A model generated the notes under the pieces. The model was not told where the DNA came from and made no database searches. It saw only the letters and a list, made by a program, of their open reading frames with translations. From positions 6,833,001 to 6,897,000 of the forward strand of contig NC_080561.1 in the NCBI RefSeq assembly GCF_030253575.1: DNA of 64,000 nt, read 5' to 3'. Of the stretch, positions 10,461-20,708 are shown piece by piece (the first letter of the stretch is position 1; each line of letters begins with the position of its first letter). Made by a program: the position numbers and the translations under genes. The DNA comes from Rhododendron vialii (lineage: Eukaryota; Streptophyta; Magnoliopsida; Ericales; Ericaceae).

Positions 10461-13440
10461 GAAATTTCTGGTTCTCTTCTTTTATTGCTTTCTCTAATTT
10501 TATTTTCCTTGGGGTTTTCCTGCATTTTACGGATCTATTTCACTCGGTACCTCTTGAATTTGGTTTTTAAGCACCAAATGCAGATATTTCTATGTGGTTT
10601 TTGATGGTTAGATTTCTTCAATAGGTTTCTTAGGATGTTTTTTCATCAAACACTAGTAGGATGCGTTGTGCAATCTGTCATCTTGATGATCTAACAGTGA
10701 AGTGGGATCCTTTGAAGGCCATGACAGCCCTCAACCTTAGACACCTGATTTGGAAATCATTTTTGGATCTATTGTCAAATTGCTACAATTGAACTAGAAC
10801 TCGAAAGAACTAGCATGGAAGTTAGAGTTGTATGAGTGGGTACTAAACTAATTAAACTAATGAGGCTTCTAATAGGCGATTGAAGTATGTATTTGTGTTG
10901 AAACTTGAAACCATTTTGGCATCAACTGCGAACATAGTGTTTAATACAGAAAACTGGATGTTTGTGAAATTTCTAAAAAGAATTGGAGTTTAACCTTACA
11001 AAGGCCTTGGATGCCGACAAACAGAGGAAAAGAGTGCAGAAGTCTAGCATTTATTCACGTGAACCCCAATTAACAAATGTTGGCAAAGAGGAAAAGAGTG
11101 CAGGAAGTCTAGAATTTCCTCATCGAAGTCCATGTTATTCTTGAATGGATGGACTTCTTTGATATTTACTTGAGTTTTTTTTTTTTTTTTAAAGTTGTGA
11201 GTCAGATTTACTGTATGGTCGCGTCGGATTGGTCGATGGTGATCAATACAAGTGCAATGTGGTTGGGTGCATTTGGTGTCGGTTGTGATCAATACCAGTG
11301 CAATCTTAAGTGCTTAAGTGCTGCTATTGTTATTCTAATTAGCAGGTTGGTGACTAGCTAGGAGTAACCACACAGGTCACGAATTCTTCATTACAAAAGT
11401 GCTTTACACTCGGAGTTTGGTGCTAGCATGGGGGCATTGATGCATTATGACCATGATTACTATTGTTTTTGGAGGCTTTTCTTTGGTCATGACGGTATTG
11501 TTGTCAATTGAATTAGTGGTTTGCTTTGCGATGATATTGATTTTTATATTCCTAAATGTGTGTGGCTTGGTGTATGACCTATATAGTTGTATATGTCTTC
11601 CAGTTCTTTGTTGATACAAATCTTGCTTATCCACAATGAAGGCTTTACTACTTATTATGAGGAATTTGTGTGAGACTGGTTGTTGGTCAGATTTTGATTT
11701 GCTAAATTATGATCAATATAGTTGCAATTCTGATCAAAATTCCACCCAAAACCTTTTTATTTTCCTGAAACGTGCTTCCTTTTTGATAATTCAGATGTTC
11801 GTGCCAATTTTCGCGCACCTTAACTAATCCTATGGGCTCCACCGCCCACTTGCACAGAGTTATAGAGAGTACTCGACACGTTTGGTTATTTTCTTCAATT
11901 TTGTTCACATTTGGGTATTTTTCTTGGAAGATGGTATATTCAGGACTAAGCTTCCATGGGTTGGAAGCTCTAACTGGCTAACGATGTGCAGTGAAACTTT
12001 AAAAGGAAATGGAACAGGTTGCATTTGCATTTCTTCAACAAGTCTATGACAATTAGCTTGGTTCTACTCCAAGCTATAGCATTGCTGCATCTATTTGGCT
12101 GAGTAAATTAGAGTTAGTATTTTTTTACGCAAGGCGAGTTAGGTTAACATGGGTTGTCATAGTAGAGAAGGTCATTGGTTAGGACGGACAATTTGCTAGA
12201 TAAAATGGTTTATGCTTTGTTGAATTTTACTCTAGAATCACGTTTGTTTAAAGGAAGATGCTTACTTATTTGTCTTTTTTTTTAGTGTGTGTGTTTCCAG
12301 GTAGTAGTTTAATGTACAAGTGGCAAGATTACTGAAATACAATTTCCTTACCTGTGTTTTTCGTTGAGTTGATGAATAACAATAATATGTGTTTTATTTT
12401 CTAAAATGTGGTCGAGTTGTCATTTTTCTCCTTATCTTTGGTTGTTGGGCGAATTATATTGTACATGGGTGTGATATGAATCACTGCTTGATTGATTAGA
12501 TAGTATTAAGCTTAGTTTCGCTACGGGGCTAAAAGAGAAAACTCGGCCTTAGCCCCGTAGGAAAACTCAGAGCCTTATATTCTTTCCGGAAAAGTCGGGT
12601 TCACTGGTAGAGGTGGTTAATAATAGAGAAGGGTAGTCATTTAGGTTGGGTTCATAATACGTAGCGCCGTGCCTTCAGGCACGAGCATACACTAATATAT
12701 ATATAAGGGTTAGCTGGACAGCTTGGACTAGAACAATAGGACCATTTGTAATATGTTGTTTTTTTAATTGTTAAATTTTACTTCATTAAGACCAAGAATT
12801 TTTTTTTAATTAGGGGTTGTAATATGTTATTTTTTTAATTGTTAAATTTTTTTGGCGTGCCATGGTATATGAAAATGCAGCGTCCATTGTTATTTTTCTC
12901 CTTTCATTGTGAATTGTCGTCTCATTTTTCTCTTCTGCAAGTTACAGAGTGATTATGATATTCTGAGACCGAGTGTAGACCTTTTGCCTAACATAATTCT
13001 TGTGCACTAGCAGGAGCGTAAAACGGTAAAAGCATTTTGAAGAAAACACCTCAAACTATTCAAATGTGCGACAATAAGAATTGAAAGCGCAACTGCAGAT
13101 TGATTGAGCCCTTTACCAAACTCGCTTGTATACTAACGAAAAAGTTGTCTGAGATTTATTAAGTAGGAAGCTGGAAAAGTGAGGAAAAAGAGAGGACGTT
13201 CAAAGAAAAAAAAGAAAAAGAAGGGGCAACCGAAGTTGAATAGCAACTTTGCTCTCTTTCTCTCTCTCAAACACACACACTCATCTCTTGTTTTTTATGA
13301 GGATGCAGTGAATACAAGGATCTCTCTATCCTTGCCCAATGTCGCTGAGTTTCCAATATGCCCAAATACCAAATGTATACAATGGTTGCATATCTGATGC
13401 AAGATTAGTTATGCCTTAAGTCAACCCACACACGTTAGGG
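10460..13440. other. AT-rich interior of the hAT-like segment, no gene recognised
   Basis: No open frame above background. Local features: a short inverted repeat at 12520-12562 (GCTACGGGGCTAA... TTAGCCCCGTAG), a direct repeat of TTTTTTAATTGTTAAATTT at about 12757 and 12830, and the motif GTGCCTTCAGGCAC at 12669-12682. Confidence 0.55.
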
Positions 13441-13449
13441 CAGACTAAA

Positions 13450-13855
13450 ACGACACGACTTAAAACGGCACGGCCCGGCCCGATCCGACACGATACGATA
13501 CGATTAAGTAAATGGGCCGGCACATCTTGACACGATTGAAAACGGCACGGCACGACACGACACGATTTAAGAACACGGGCCGGCACGACACGACACGATT
13601 TAAGAAAACGGACTGGCACGATACGACACGATTTAAGAAAATGGGCCGGCACGACACGACACGATTTCAGAAACGGGCCGGCACAGCACGACACGATTGG
13701 CAAATGGCACGGCACAGCACGACATGATTTACACAAACGAGCCGGCATGGCACGGCACGACACGACACGATTTAAGTAAATAAAGTAAACGGGCCGGCAC
13801 GGTACGACACGGCACGAAGCATGGTTAGCACGAAGTTAAACGGGCCGTGCCGGCA
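13450..13855. repeat. Degenerate GGCACGACACGATTT tandem array (right subterminal)
   Basis: Repeats of about 35-40 bp made of GGGCCGGCACGACACGACAC followed by GATTTAAGAAA. Like the left array, GGCACG is on the plus strand, so the two arrays are direct rather than inverted. The array abuts the right terminus ending at 13871. Confidence 0.85.
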
Positions 13856-13879
13856 CCATTTGACACCTCTATTCTTAAG

Positions 13880-14781
13880 GACTGTAATTTTCACACTATT
13901 CTCTTATTCTCATGCATTCTTTTTTCGTCAGTATTCACGTGAAATTGGTAATATTTGCTTTTACTTTCACTTTGTAAATACTAGGGGCAATTTGATAATT
14001 TCACATGGATAAATACGGAAAAAAAAGAATGGAAACTGGAAAGGGATACAAAGGGAATGTGAAATTATTTCACATTTTGTATTGTGAATTATGAGTTTCA
14101 AGTTATTATTAAAATTACAAAAGTATTTTGATGATTCTTGGGGAAAAAAATATTGCATCTGCTTGAAAGTTTGATATAAAATTGAATTTCCTATTTTATT
14201 ATAATCATTTTGATCTTTCTTCATACTATATTTGTTATGGATTTTTCGGTGTTAAAATATTTAAAACGTTTTCAAAAATATACTATGGATCCATAAAGTT
14301 TTAATTATCGAACATTTTAATTCTCAATTTTTATATACAAATTTAGATAAATATAAAACTTAATTCAAATTGTAAGTAAAAAAATTAGTTAATGGGATTT
14401 TTTTTTTTTTTTAAACTTCTGTTAAAGGGATTCTTCACAAGGGTTATACTTGTGCTGTTGTGCACTATGACAAGTGGGATCAACTAACCTCACCGCGAGT
14501 TGGAAATTGCCCCTAGGATAGCTCTACGTATTTTGGATATTTTGTTAAATTTTTCCAAGCGATGATATACTTTATTTGGTTTGAATTTTTTCAAGAGCTT
14601 GTTATACCTTGCCCAATTACCTTACAAATATTACAATCTTTTTCCCTAATCAATTAACATAAGACCCCAGTCTCTCATGATTAATTGGAGTCTCGTTGTT
14701 TCGTTAATTTGCTCGTGTTTGAAACCACGATCTTATGAATCAAGTACGAGCTCCCTTATATACCAACTGGACTACCACTCA
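13880..14781. other. AT-rich intergenic, tRNA-like remnant near its end
   Basis: No gene seen. On the minus strand about 14700-14775 resembles a decayed tRNA-derived SINE head: an A-box-like TAGTCCAGTTGGTAT and a B-box-like GTGGTTTCAAAC. Confidence 0.4.
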
Positions 14782-15195
14782 TTGTAAGTACGGAGGCGGG
14801 GGGCTGCTGTCCCGGTTTTTCGGGCCCGCTCCGGTCTCGCTCCAATGATCTGAAACGTTCACTTTGTAGAGCTCGTCGAGTAGAATAACTATGCAAAAAA
14901 TCAGCTTAATTGGATATCATTAAGTGCCTGATCGGAATCTTTTTATCTTAAAAAGAATGGATCCGAAACACTGGATCAAATCCACTGTAACCCATGGACC
15001 GAGAGTTATATGGGCTCCGATCAGGTACTTAATGATATCCAATTAAGCTAATTTTTTGCATAGTTATTCTACTCGACGAGCTCTACAAAGTGAACGTTTC
15101 AGATCATTAGAGCGAGACCGGAGCGGGCCCGGAAAGCCGGGACAGCAGCACGCTGCTGCCCCCTTGGGGCAGCCCCCCCGCCTCCTTGTAAGTAC
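14782..15195. mobile_element. Hairpin Mutator-like MITE with 10-bp target duplication
   Basis: The element is 14792-15185 (394 bp). Both flanks are TTGTAAGTAC (14782-14791 and 15186-15195). The termini are GGAGGCGGGGGGCTGCTG and its inverse, and the arms of roughly 170 bp pair almost throughout, through GTAGAGCTCGTCGAGTAGAA and TTAATTGGATATCATTAAG to a short centre near 14985. Long inverted termini with a 9-11 bp duplication are typical of Mutator-like elements. A related sequence occurs near 38030-38110. Confidence 0.9.
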
Positions 15196-15370
15196 AAAAC
15201 CATCTCTCCCCCACTATTTTGAGGAAAGCAAAAGAACATCGTGATCATTATCCGGTAAAACCTAACTCATGGGCTCCAATTTGAAAGCTCTAAACCTGTA
15301 TTAGTTTGTGGAAAATCATGCAGTTAGGACAAATATGATCGTAATTACATACACATGATTTCACAGTTTT

Positions 15371-15652
15371 CAACATATTTGTCTTAAATTAGAATAAATT
15401 CGTTAAAAAAAAAAAAAACACTTGTTTTTCATATTTCGTTAGCATAAATACAGTAAAAATATGTGAAATACCACTTTTGAATTAACGGATCATCTTAACT
15501 AGATTGGTCCAATCTTATGACTGGATGTTCGTCCAATTACGTTACAAAGTTGTATTAAAACTTGTTTAGAAAGTTGGGATGGGAAAGGGGAAAAAGTTCA
15601 ATTGTTTTTTGAATATGGTAGTATGTGCTTTTCAGATCATTCTTCTTTATCT
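15371..15652 (+). repeat. Direct repeat, copy 1 (about 280 bp)
   Basis: From CAACATATTTGTCTTAAATT to CAGATCATTCTTCTT, repeated with about 95% identity at 17713-17990 in the same orientation. The two copies flank about 2.06 kb. They lack TG...CA ends and LTR-type neighbours, so I do not call them LTRs. Confidence 0.85.
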
Positions 15653-17156
15653 CTCCTCCTCCTCCTCCTCTTCTCTTCTCTCTCTCTCTCCTCTCCTCTT
15701 CTCTCTCTCTCCTCTCCTCTCCTCTTCTCCTATCTCCTATAAAGAAGAACAACTTTTGCAATTCTTTCGCTAGCCAATTTTTGGTGAATTTGGACGATTT
15801 TGCCCTAAGTTGCCGGGATATTGTTCTTGGTGGGTTGGGTAGAGTGGTCATTTGACTTATTGGACTTTGTGGGCTACGTGGCGGGCTAGGGTGTAAACGT
15901 GAACCAAATCATTACGTCTCCCCCTCGGACCCGGGGACCCTGCCGAGCGGCACCCCTGCCGAGCGGGTGCCGAGCGGCCAATCCGGCCGTTCATCTCGGA
16001 ATCAACGGCCCGAATCGAAACATCTTTTTCCTTTTCTTTTTCTTTTTTTTTAAATCCGTTCGGTACCTTTACATCCGGGCCATCCAAAACACTTTTGGAC
16101 GGCCGAGATGCGCTCGGCACCGCTGCCAAGCACCTCTGCTTGGCAGCATCTCCCAATCCCTCCCCCTCTCCTCCTTAAAATATAGACGACGTGTATTTAG
16201 ATTAGCCCACTTTGGAAGCTTTTTTGCGAAAATATTGCCACCACGTTATATAGTGTTAATTATTCATAGATTTTTTAAAATATTATTTTATGGGGTTCGG
16301 TAAAAAATCACTTTAAACATATATCGGTAAGTATTATTTCTGGATTCATAGAGGTGAAATTGGTTAGAGTAGCGTTCCACTAAGAGATTTTTGGGTTTTT
16401 TTTTCTTTTTTGTACTTATTCAAATTTTTTTGGGGTTTGCTAGTTTTGCGAGGAACCTTTTTACTTTTCTGATTCATCTCGTCTAGACGAACAGAAAAGT
16501 AAAAAATTATGACTTTTACCCAAATATTTTTTGAAATATATCCAAGATAAAGTCTAAAAAATCGGCTTTTGAGCCTTTTAGGTAGACATCATAATTTTTT
16601 ACTTTTCTGATTTTTTTTGACTAGACGAATCAGAAAATCACAAAAGTTAGGCTCAAAACTAATAAACGCGAATTTTTTTAAAATAAGAACAAAAGCCCAA
16701 AAATTCCCAAAATTTAAAATATCACAAATTGTGAGATACAAACGATTTTTTTGAGCATCACATGTGTCGAAAATAGTCTCTCATTTAGAAATGTAGGGAG
16801 TACTTTTTAGACTCTCGAGATAGATGATTAATCCAAAAAAATTATGCAAATCTAACAAAAATTTAAAAAAATGAGCAAAACACACAAAATAAAGAATTTC
16901 AAGAACCCAGAATATCAGTTTGGCTGGACTTTTAAATTAAAATGAGTCTGTGCCATGAAAGTACTCCTATGTGAGAAGACACGTGCTTGAGTGGGAGTTT
17001 TTTTCTTTAGGATTTTGCAGAGTTAACGTCAAGACTTCCGTTTGGATCTTCCGTTTCTTTAGAGAGCAACAAAATGGGGGCTTGACATGGCAAGATCTAG
17101 AGCTTTAATTTTGGTAGAGTTGATCCCAACCATCAAATGGACCACACTGGACAGGA
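15653..17156. other. Gene-free stretch with CT tract and inverted-repeat remnants
   Basis: Contains a TCTCTCC-type low-complexity tract (15653-15735). A GC-rich block at 15925-16165 has inverted similarities (GCCGAGCGG repeats; GCTTGGCAG near its end), possibly a Mutator-like remnant. An AT-rich inverted repeat lies at about 16455-16650, where TACTTTTCTGATT... and AAAGTAAAAAATTATGA recur. No coding sequence is supported. Confidence 0.5.
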
Positions 17157-17494
17157 GCCGAACCCAGGGCCGGCCTAGAGATTCTTGGGGCCTAAGTCGA
17201 ACTTGTAAAACAGGGCCCTATTTTTCTTTAAAAAAAATTTAAAAAAACCTCAAGGAAAACAAAAGAAGGGGAAAAAAAGTTAAGAGCTGGTTGGGCTAAG
17301 AATTGAACCTTGAATCTGTTGGATTTCAAAACCCAAACTTACCAATTGGCTAGTTATCTCCTTTGGTTATTGGAAGCCACTGATTAAGTATATATTACGT
17401 ACCTAGGTCTAGGGGCCCTAATTTTCCGCCAAATTTCAGGGGCTTAAGTCCGCCGCCTTATTCGGCTTAGCTCAGAGTCGGCAATGGCCGAACC
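17157..17494. mobile_element. hAT-type MITE, 322 bp, 8-bp target duplication
   Basis: The element is 17165-17486, flanked by GCCGAACC on both sides (17157-17164 and 17487-17494). The left end CAGGGCCGGCC and right end GAGTCGGCAATG are imperfect inverted termini of the CAGGGCCGGC family also seen at 19203-20563. The interior contains a decayed tRNA-like stretch on the minus strand. Confidence 0.75.
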
Positions 17495-17712
17495 CCCTCC
17501 TTTTCTTCTTTTGGTTCGAGAGAGAGAGAGACAGAGAGTGTGTGTGTGTGTGTGTGTGTTTTGGGCGAGCTCCACCGCCCTCGTAATTGCAAGAGCATCT
17601 CCAACAGCCTCGGTCTTCCCCCGCTTTCAAAGCTACTGTGTCGCCGTCGTCTTCAGTGGCTCCGGCAAAGGCAAAGCCCAGTTACTGCTGCTCCCACAAA
17701 GATCATCGTTGT

Positions 17713-17990
17713 CAACATATTTGTCTTAAATTAGAATAAATTCGTTAAAAAAAAAAAACTCTTGTTTTTCATATTTCGTTGGCATAAATACAGTAAAATA
17801 TGTGAAAAACCACTATTGAAATAACGGATCATCTTAACTAGATTGATCCAATCTTATGACTGGATGTTCCTCCAATTACGTTACAAAGTTGTATTAAAAC
17901 TTGTTTAGAAAGTTGGGATGGGAAAGGGGAAAAAGTTCATTTTTTTTTGAATATAGTAGTATGTGCTTTTCAGATCATTCTTCTTCATCT
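17713..17990 (+). repeat. Direct repeat, copy 2
   Basis: Second copy of 15371-15652. It begins abruptly inside a GAGCATCTCCAAC-type sequence that starts near 17596. The arrangement suggests a segmental copy or an unequal exchange rather than a transposon of its own. Confidence 0.85.
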
Positions 17991-18410
17991 TGTTAAATTT
18001 GTCCACTAATTCTTGATCTAATCAAGATTCTAAATATGTACCGGCAAGAGTATCGATGTTCCTACTGGTATTGGTACCTTTTTCGGATCTTTTGCTATTA
18101 GTGGTATTTTCCTCACCAAAGAATTTATGTAGTATTACCATTACAACTATTAAAAAGAAAAAATAAATTCAGAAGCAGTCCGGTATTGATTGGTTCTAGA
18201 AGAGAAAAATAAATCTAAAAGTAGTCTGGTACTGTCTGGTATTGACTGATATTGTCCAATATTAACAGTACCAATAGGTATCGGCTGGTAACGTCGGGCA
18301 CCGACTAGTATTTGAGCTGGAACGAAATTAGAGATGTAGGGTACCGAATTTGGTCAATACCAATACATATTGGCTAGTACGCAATGGGATTCAAAACCTT
18401 GATCTAAATA
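17991..18410. repeat. Degenerate GGTATTG/GGTACCG-rich stretch
   Basis: Interspersed short units such as CTGGTATTGACTG, GGTATCGGCTGG and GTACCGAATTTGG. A similar GGTACGG-rich patch occurs at 25900-25985. No open frame. These look like remains of a transposon subterminal region. Confidence 0.45.
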
Positions 18411-18486
18411 CAGCCACAACATACATTTCTCCATAGATTTACCATCTACTATAATACCATTACATGCAGTGCTAATAACACACTGG

Positions 18487-19011
18487 TTCATTGCCAGGGG
18501 CGGATCTAGTAAAGGAACAGGTGGGTCAAGTGACCCACCTGAAGTTGTCGTAATGTAGTAATTTTTTTTACAAAAAAAATATAAGTAACATGTATAAAAT
18601 TTCCTGAAGTATAGCAAATGTGGTACTCTTGTACTAGTGGTAAGTTCTCGTGCCTCAAGGTAAGTGGTGTAGGTTCAAATCCTTCTAGTGTCATTCAGGA
18701 TTGTTTTTTTTTTTTTTTTTTTTTAAATTGTGCTTAAATGCTTTAAGAACAAAAAATTCTTCAAAACTTCCAATTATAAGAGTTGAATCCTGCCCAACAA
18801 GGGCTTATGTAGTAATAGTACCACAAAGCCACAAATACCTATGCACCTATTACACAACTAAATATAAGATATAATAAAATATAAATACAAAAACACAAAT
18901 AATCCATTAATTTTTTCTTAAAAGTTATTCATTACTAAGTATTTTTACTCAAAACATGCTTGAAAGGTGACCCATCTGTATGAGATTTCTGGATCCGCCA
19001 CTGTTCATTGC
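18487..19011. mobile_element. hAT element, 509 bp, 8-bp target duplication
   Basis: The element is 18495-19003, with TTCATTGC on both sides (18487-18494 and 19004-19011). The termini are CAGGGGCGGATCTAG and the inverse GGATCCGCCACTG, a common plant hAT terminus. Inside, about 18620-18715 looks like a tRNA-derived SINE head (B-box GGTTCAAATCC at 18672-18682) followed by a long T tract. It split a copied HPR1 3' region. Confidence 0.9.
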
Positions 19012-20708
19012 CCTTCGTTCCTCCCTCGTGCATACTCAATAGCAAAGTTCATATGTACAGCAAATACACAATGTTACAACATTCCTTGCATACATACTAG
19101 TACTATTTTTACGCTTCCAGAAATGAAAACTCGATCCAACCTATACACCACCATCATTTCCAGAAGCGAGCCATATATCACGTACCGAAGATGCTACAAA
19201 GCCAGGGCCGGCCCAAGGGTTTGGGGTGCCCAAGGCCAATAAAAAAAAGTGTGTCCTTAAAGAGTTAATGCTTAACAATTTTTACAGCAACAATCACAAT
19301 ACGAAAAAGCCAAATCAATATAAAGTTCTACTAATCATTATATACGAACACAAAATACAAAGTTTCCAAATAGGTAAATACATATTATCTCAACTAAATA
19401 CATATTTTTAAATTTAAGCACCCCAACTAATGTCAACTAAATCAGCACAAATCTAAGCACCACCAGCCAAGGCTCTGCATAAGAAGAGAATACTTACCGA
19501 TTTGAAGCCTCACAAGTCGCAAGCGAATGGGAGAGAGATACTCTAAGACTCCGCAATGTGTAGTGTATATACTGGTCCTGCATTTCAATTTCCAATAAGC
19601 TTAAACATAAATCAAGTGGAGAATAAAAAAATGCCCTAGTATGACTATCACTACTCAATTGAACTTAGAAATAAAAAAAAAGCCTATAAAATTATTAATT
19701 AAAGAAAGTCTCACTTCTCATAAGCAATATTAAAAGAGCCCTAACAAATTTTATGTGGTCCTGCGGTCCTGCCTATAAAATTAAAAAAACCTGAACTTTT
19801 GAAGAACTACGATTCATCGATGGTGAGAGGCTGAAGAATATACTGCTTAAATGCTTAAACTTATGTGGTCCTGCCGTCCTGATTTGGCGGTGTAAATTTT
19901 TTCAAAAGTCCTAACAAATTTTAAAACCCCTAATCTCAACCAGTAAACAAACAACCCATTCCTGATTCCTCCTCCAAGGTATTCAGCATTTGGGCCTCCC
20001 CTTCTTCTTCGGGCCTCCGGACTCCGGCACCCACTTCGTGTGCATATTTAAGAGAGAGAGAGAGAGAGAGGTACCTCCGTACCTGTAACCTGTTCGTTGT
20101 CGAAGCTGGCGATAGGTGGGACCGTGGGGGACGAAGTTGCTGCAGTGTTCGATTCTATGGTTTGGATTCTCCTTGTGATTCAACAATTTCAACTGGATGC
20201 CGATTTTGGTTTTCGAAATTTCGAATCGTTCATCTTTCTTCTTTTCTTCATTTTTTTTTTCTTTTGTGTTGGGGCAACAAAACGTAAATGTAAGAGGTGA
20301 GAAAGCTGAGGAGTGTTTTAATTTAATGGACCATTTGGATCAATTATTTGCAAAAATGCCACCATGTGCTTTTTTGGGCCTCATTTGATTTGTGTGGACT
20401 GCTAGCTGATTTAATTTAGAATGGGCCATTTTTTTCCTTCTTTTGAGCCCAAAAAGACTTCTACTCAAGCCCAAATAGCAAAATTAGGAATGCCCCTAAA
20501 ATTTGCCCATTTTGGGATGCCCAAAGCCCAAACCTCTTGAGCCTTGGGGTTGAGCCGGCCCTGTACAAAGCGTTACACATCCGTGCTCACAGTTTTGACA
20601 CGGGAAAACCTGTGAAAAACAGAACTTAGGTGCAAAAAGACCCCTACATGTGGAATTGACAAATGTGGCAGAGTTATAATGCTGATATTACCTAAGGCTT
20701 TTGCATTG
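19012..20708 (-). pseudogene. Copied 3' end of HPR1, split by a hAT element
   Basis: 19012-19202 and 20572-20708 together match 58940-59240 at the 3' end of the intact HPR1: the 3' flank (CACAACATTCCTTG..., AAATGAAGACTCGA-like), the last exon including the inverse of CCAGTGTCAAAACTG as GTTTTGACAC, and part of the last intron up to CCTAAGGCTTTTGC. The match ends at GTTGACA/CATTGACA (about 20708), exactly where the FAR1-like pseudogene begins. Only the last exon (SKL end) is present, so it is not functional. Confidence 0.82.
19195..20571. mobile_element. hAT element, 1361 bp, perfect 8-bp target duplication
   Basis: The element is 19203-20563, flanked by TACAAAGC on both sides (19195-19202 and 20564-20571). 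The termini are CAGGGCCGGCCCAAGG and the inverse TTGAGCCGGCCCTG. The interior is non-coding, with repeated ATGTGGTCCTGC motifs, a short GA tract, and TTTGGGATGCCCAAAGCCC near the right end. Inserted into the HPR1 3'-end copy. Confidence 0.93.

Larger units (their letters stand above)
7384..13879. mobile_element. 6.48-kb hAT-like composite element with target duplications
   Basis: The element proper is 7392-13871. The left end is TAGAGGTGTCAAATGGGC and the right end is the inverse, CACCATTTGACACCTCTA; similarity continues inward through the palindrome GTGCCGGCAC, about 30 bases in all. The flanking 8-mers are TTCTTAAT (7384-7391) and TTCTTAAG (13872-13879), 7 of 8 identical, as expected for a hAT target duplication. 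Both termini are followed inward by GGCACG/GACACG-type degenerate arrays (7405-7680 and 13450-13855). No transposase is visible. The interior holds a foldback MITE and exon-like pieces. Two independent ends with a chance match of flanks is the alternative. Confidence 0.62.

Noticed and set aside
13416..13763. Frame of 115 codons rich in SCRVVPARFLKSCR
   Set aside because: Shadow of the right-hand GGCACG array.
15371..17990. LTR retrotransposon flanked by 280-bp LTRs
   Set aside because: No TG...CA ends, no target duplication, no primer-binding site or polyprotein.
18615..18700. A tRNA gene
   Set aside because: There is a B-box-like GGTTCAAATCC but no full cloverleaf. It lies inside a hAT and is followed by a T tract, so a SINE-like remnant is more likely.
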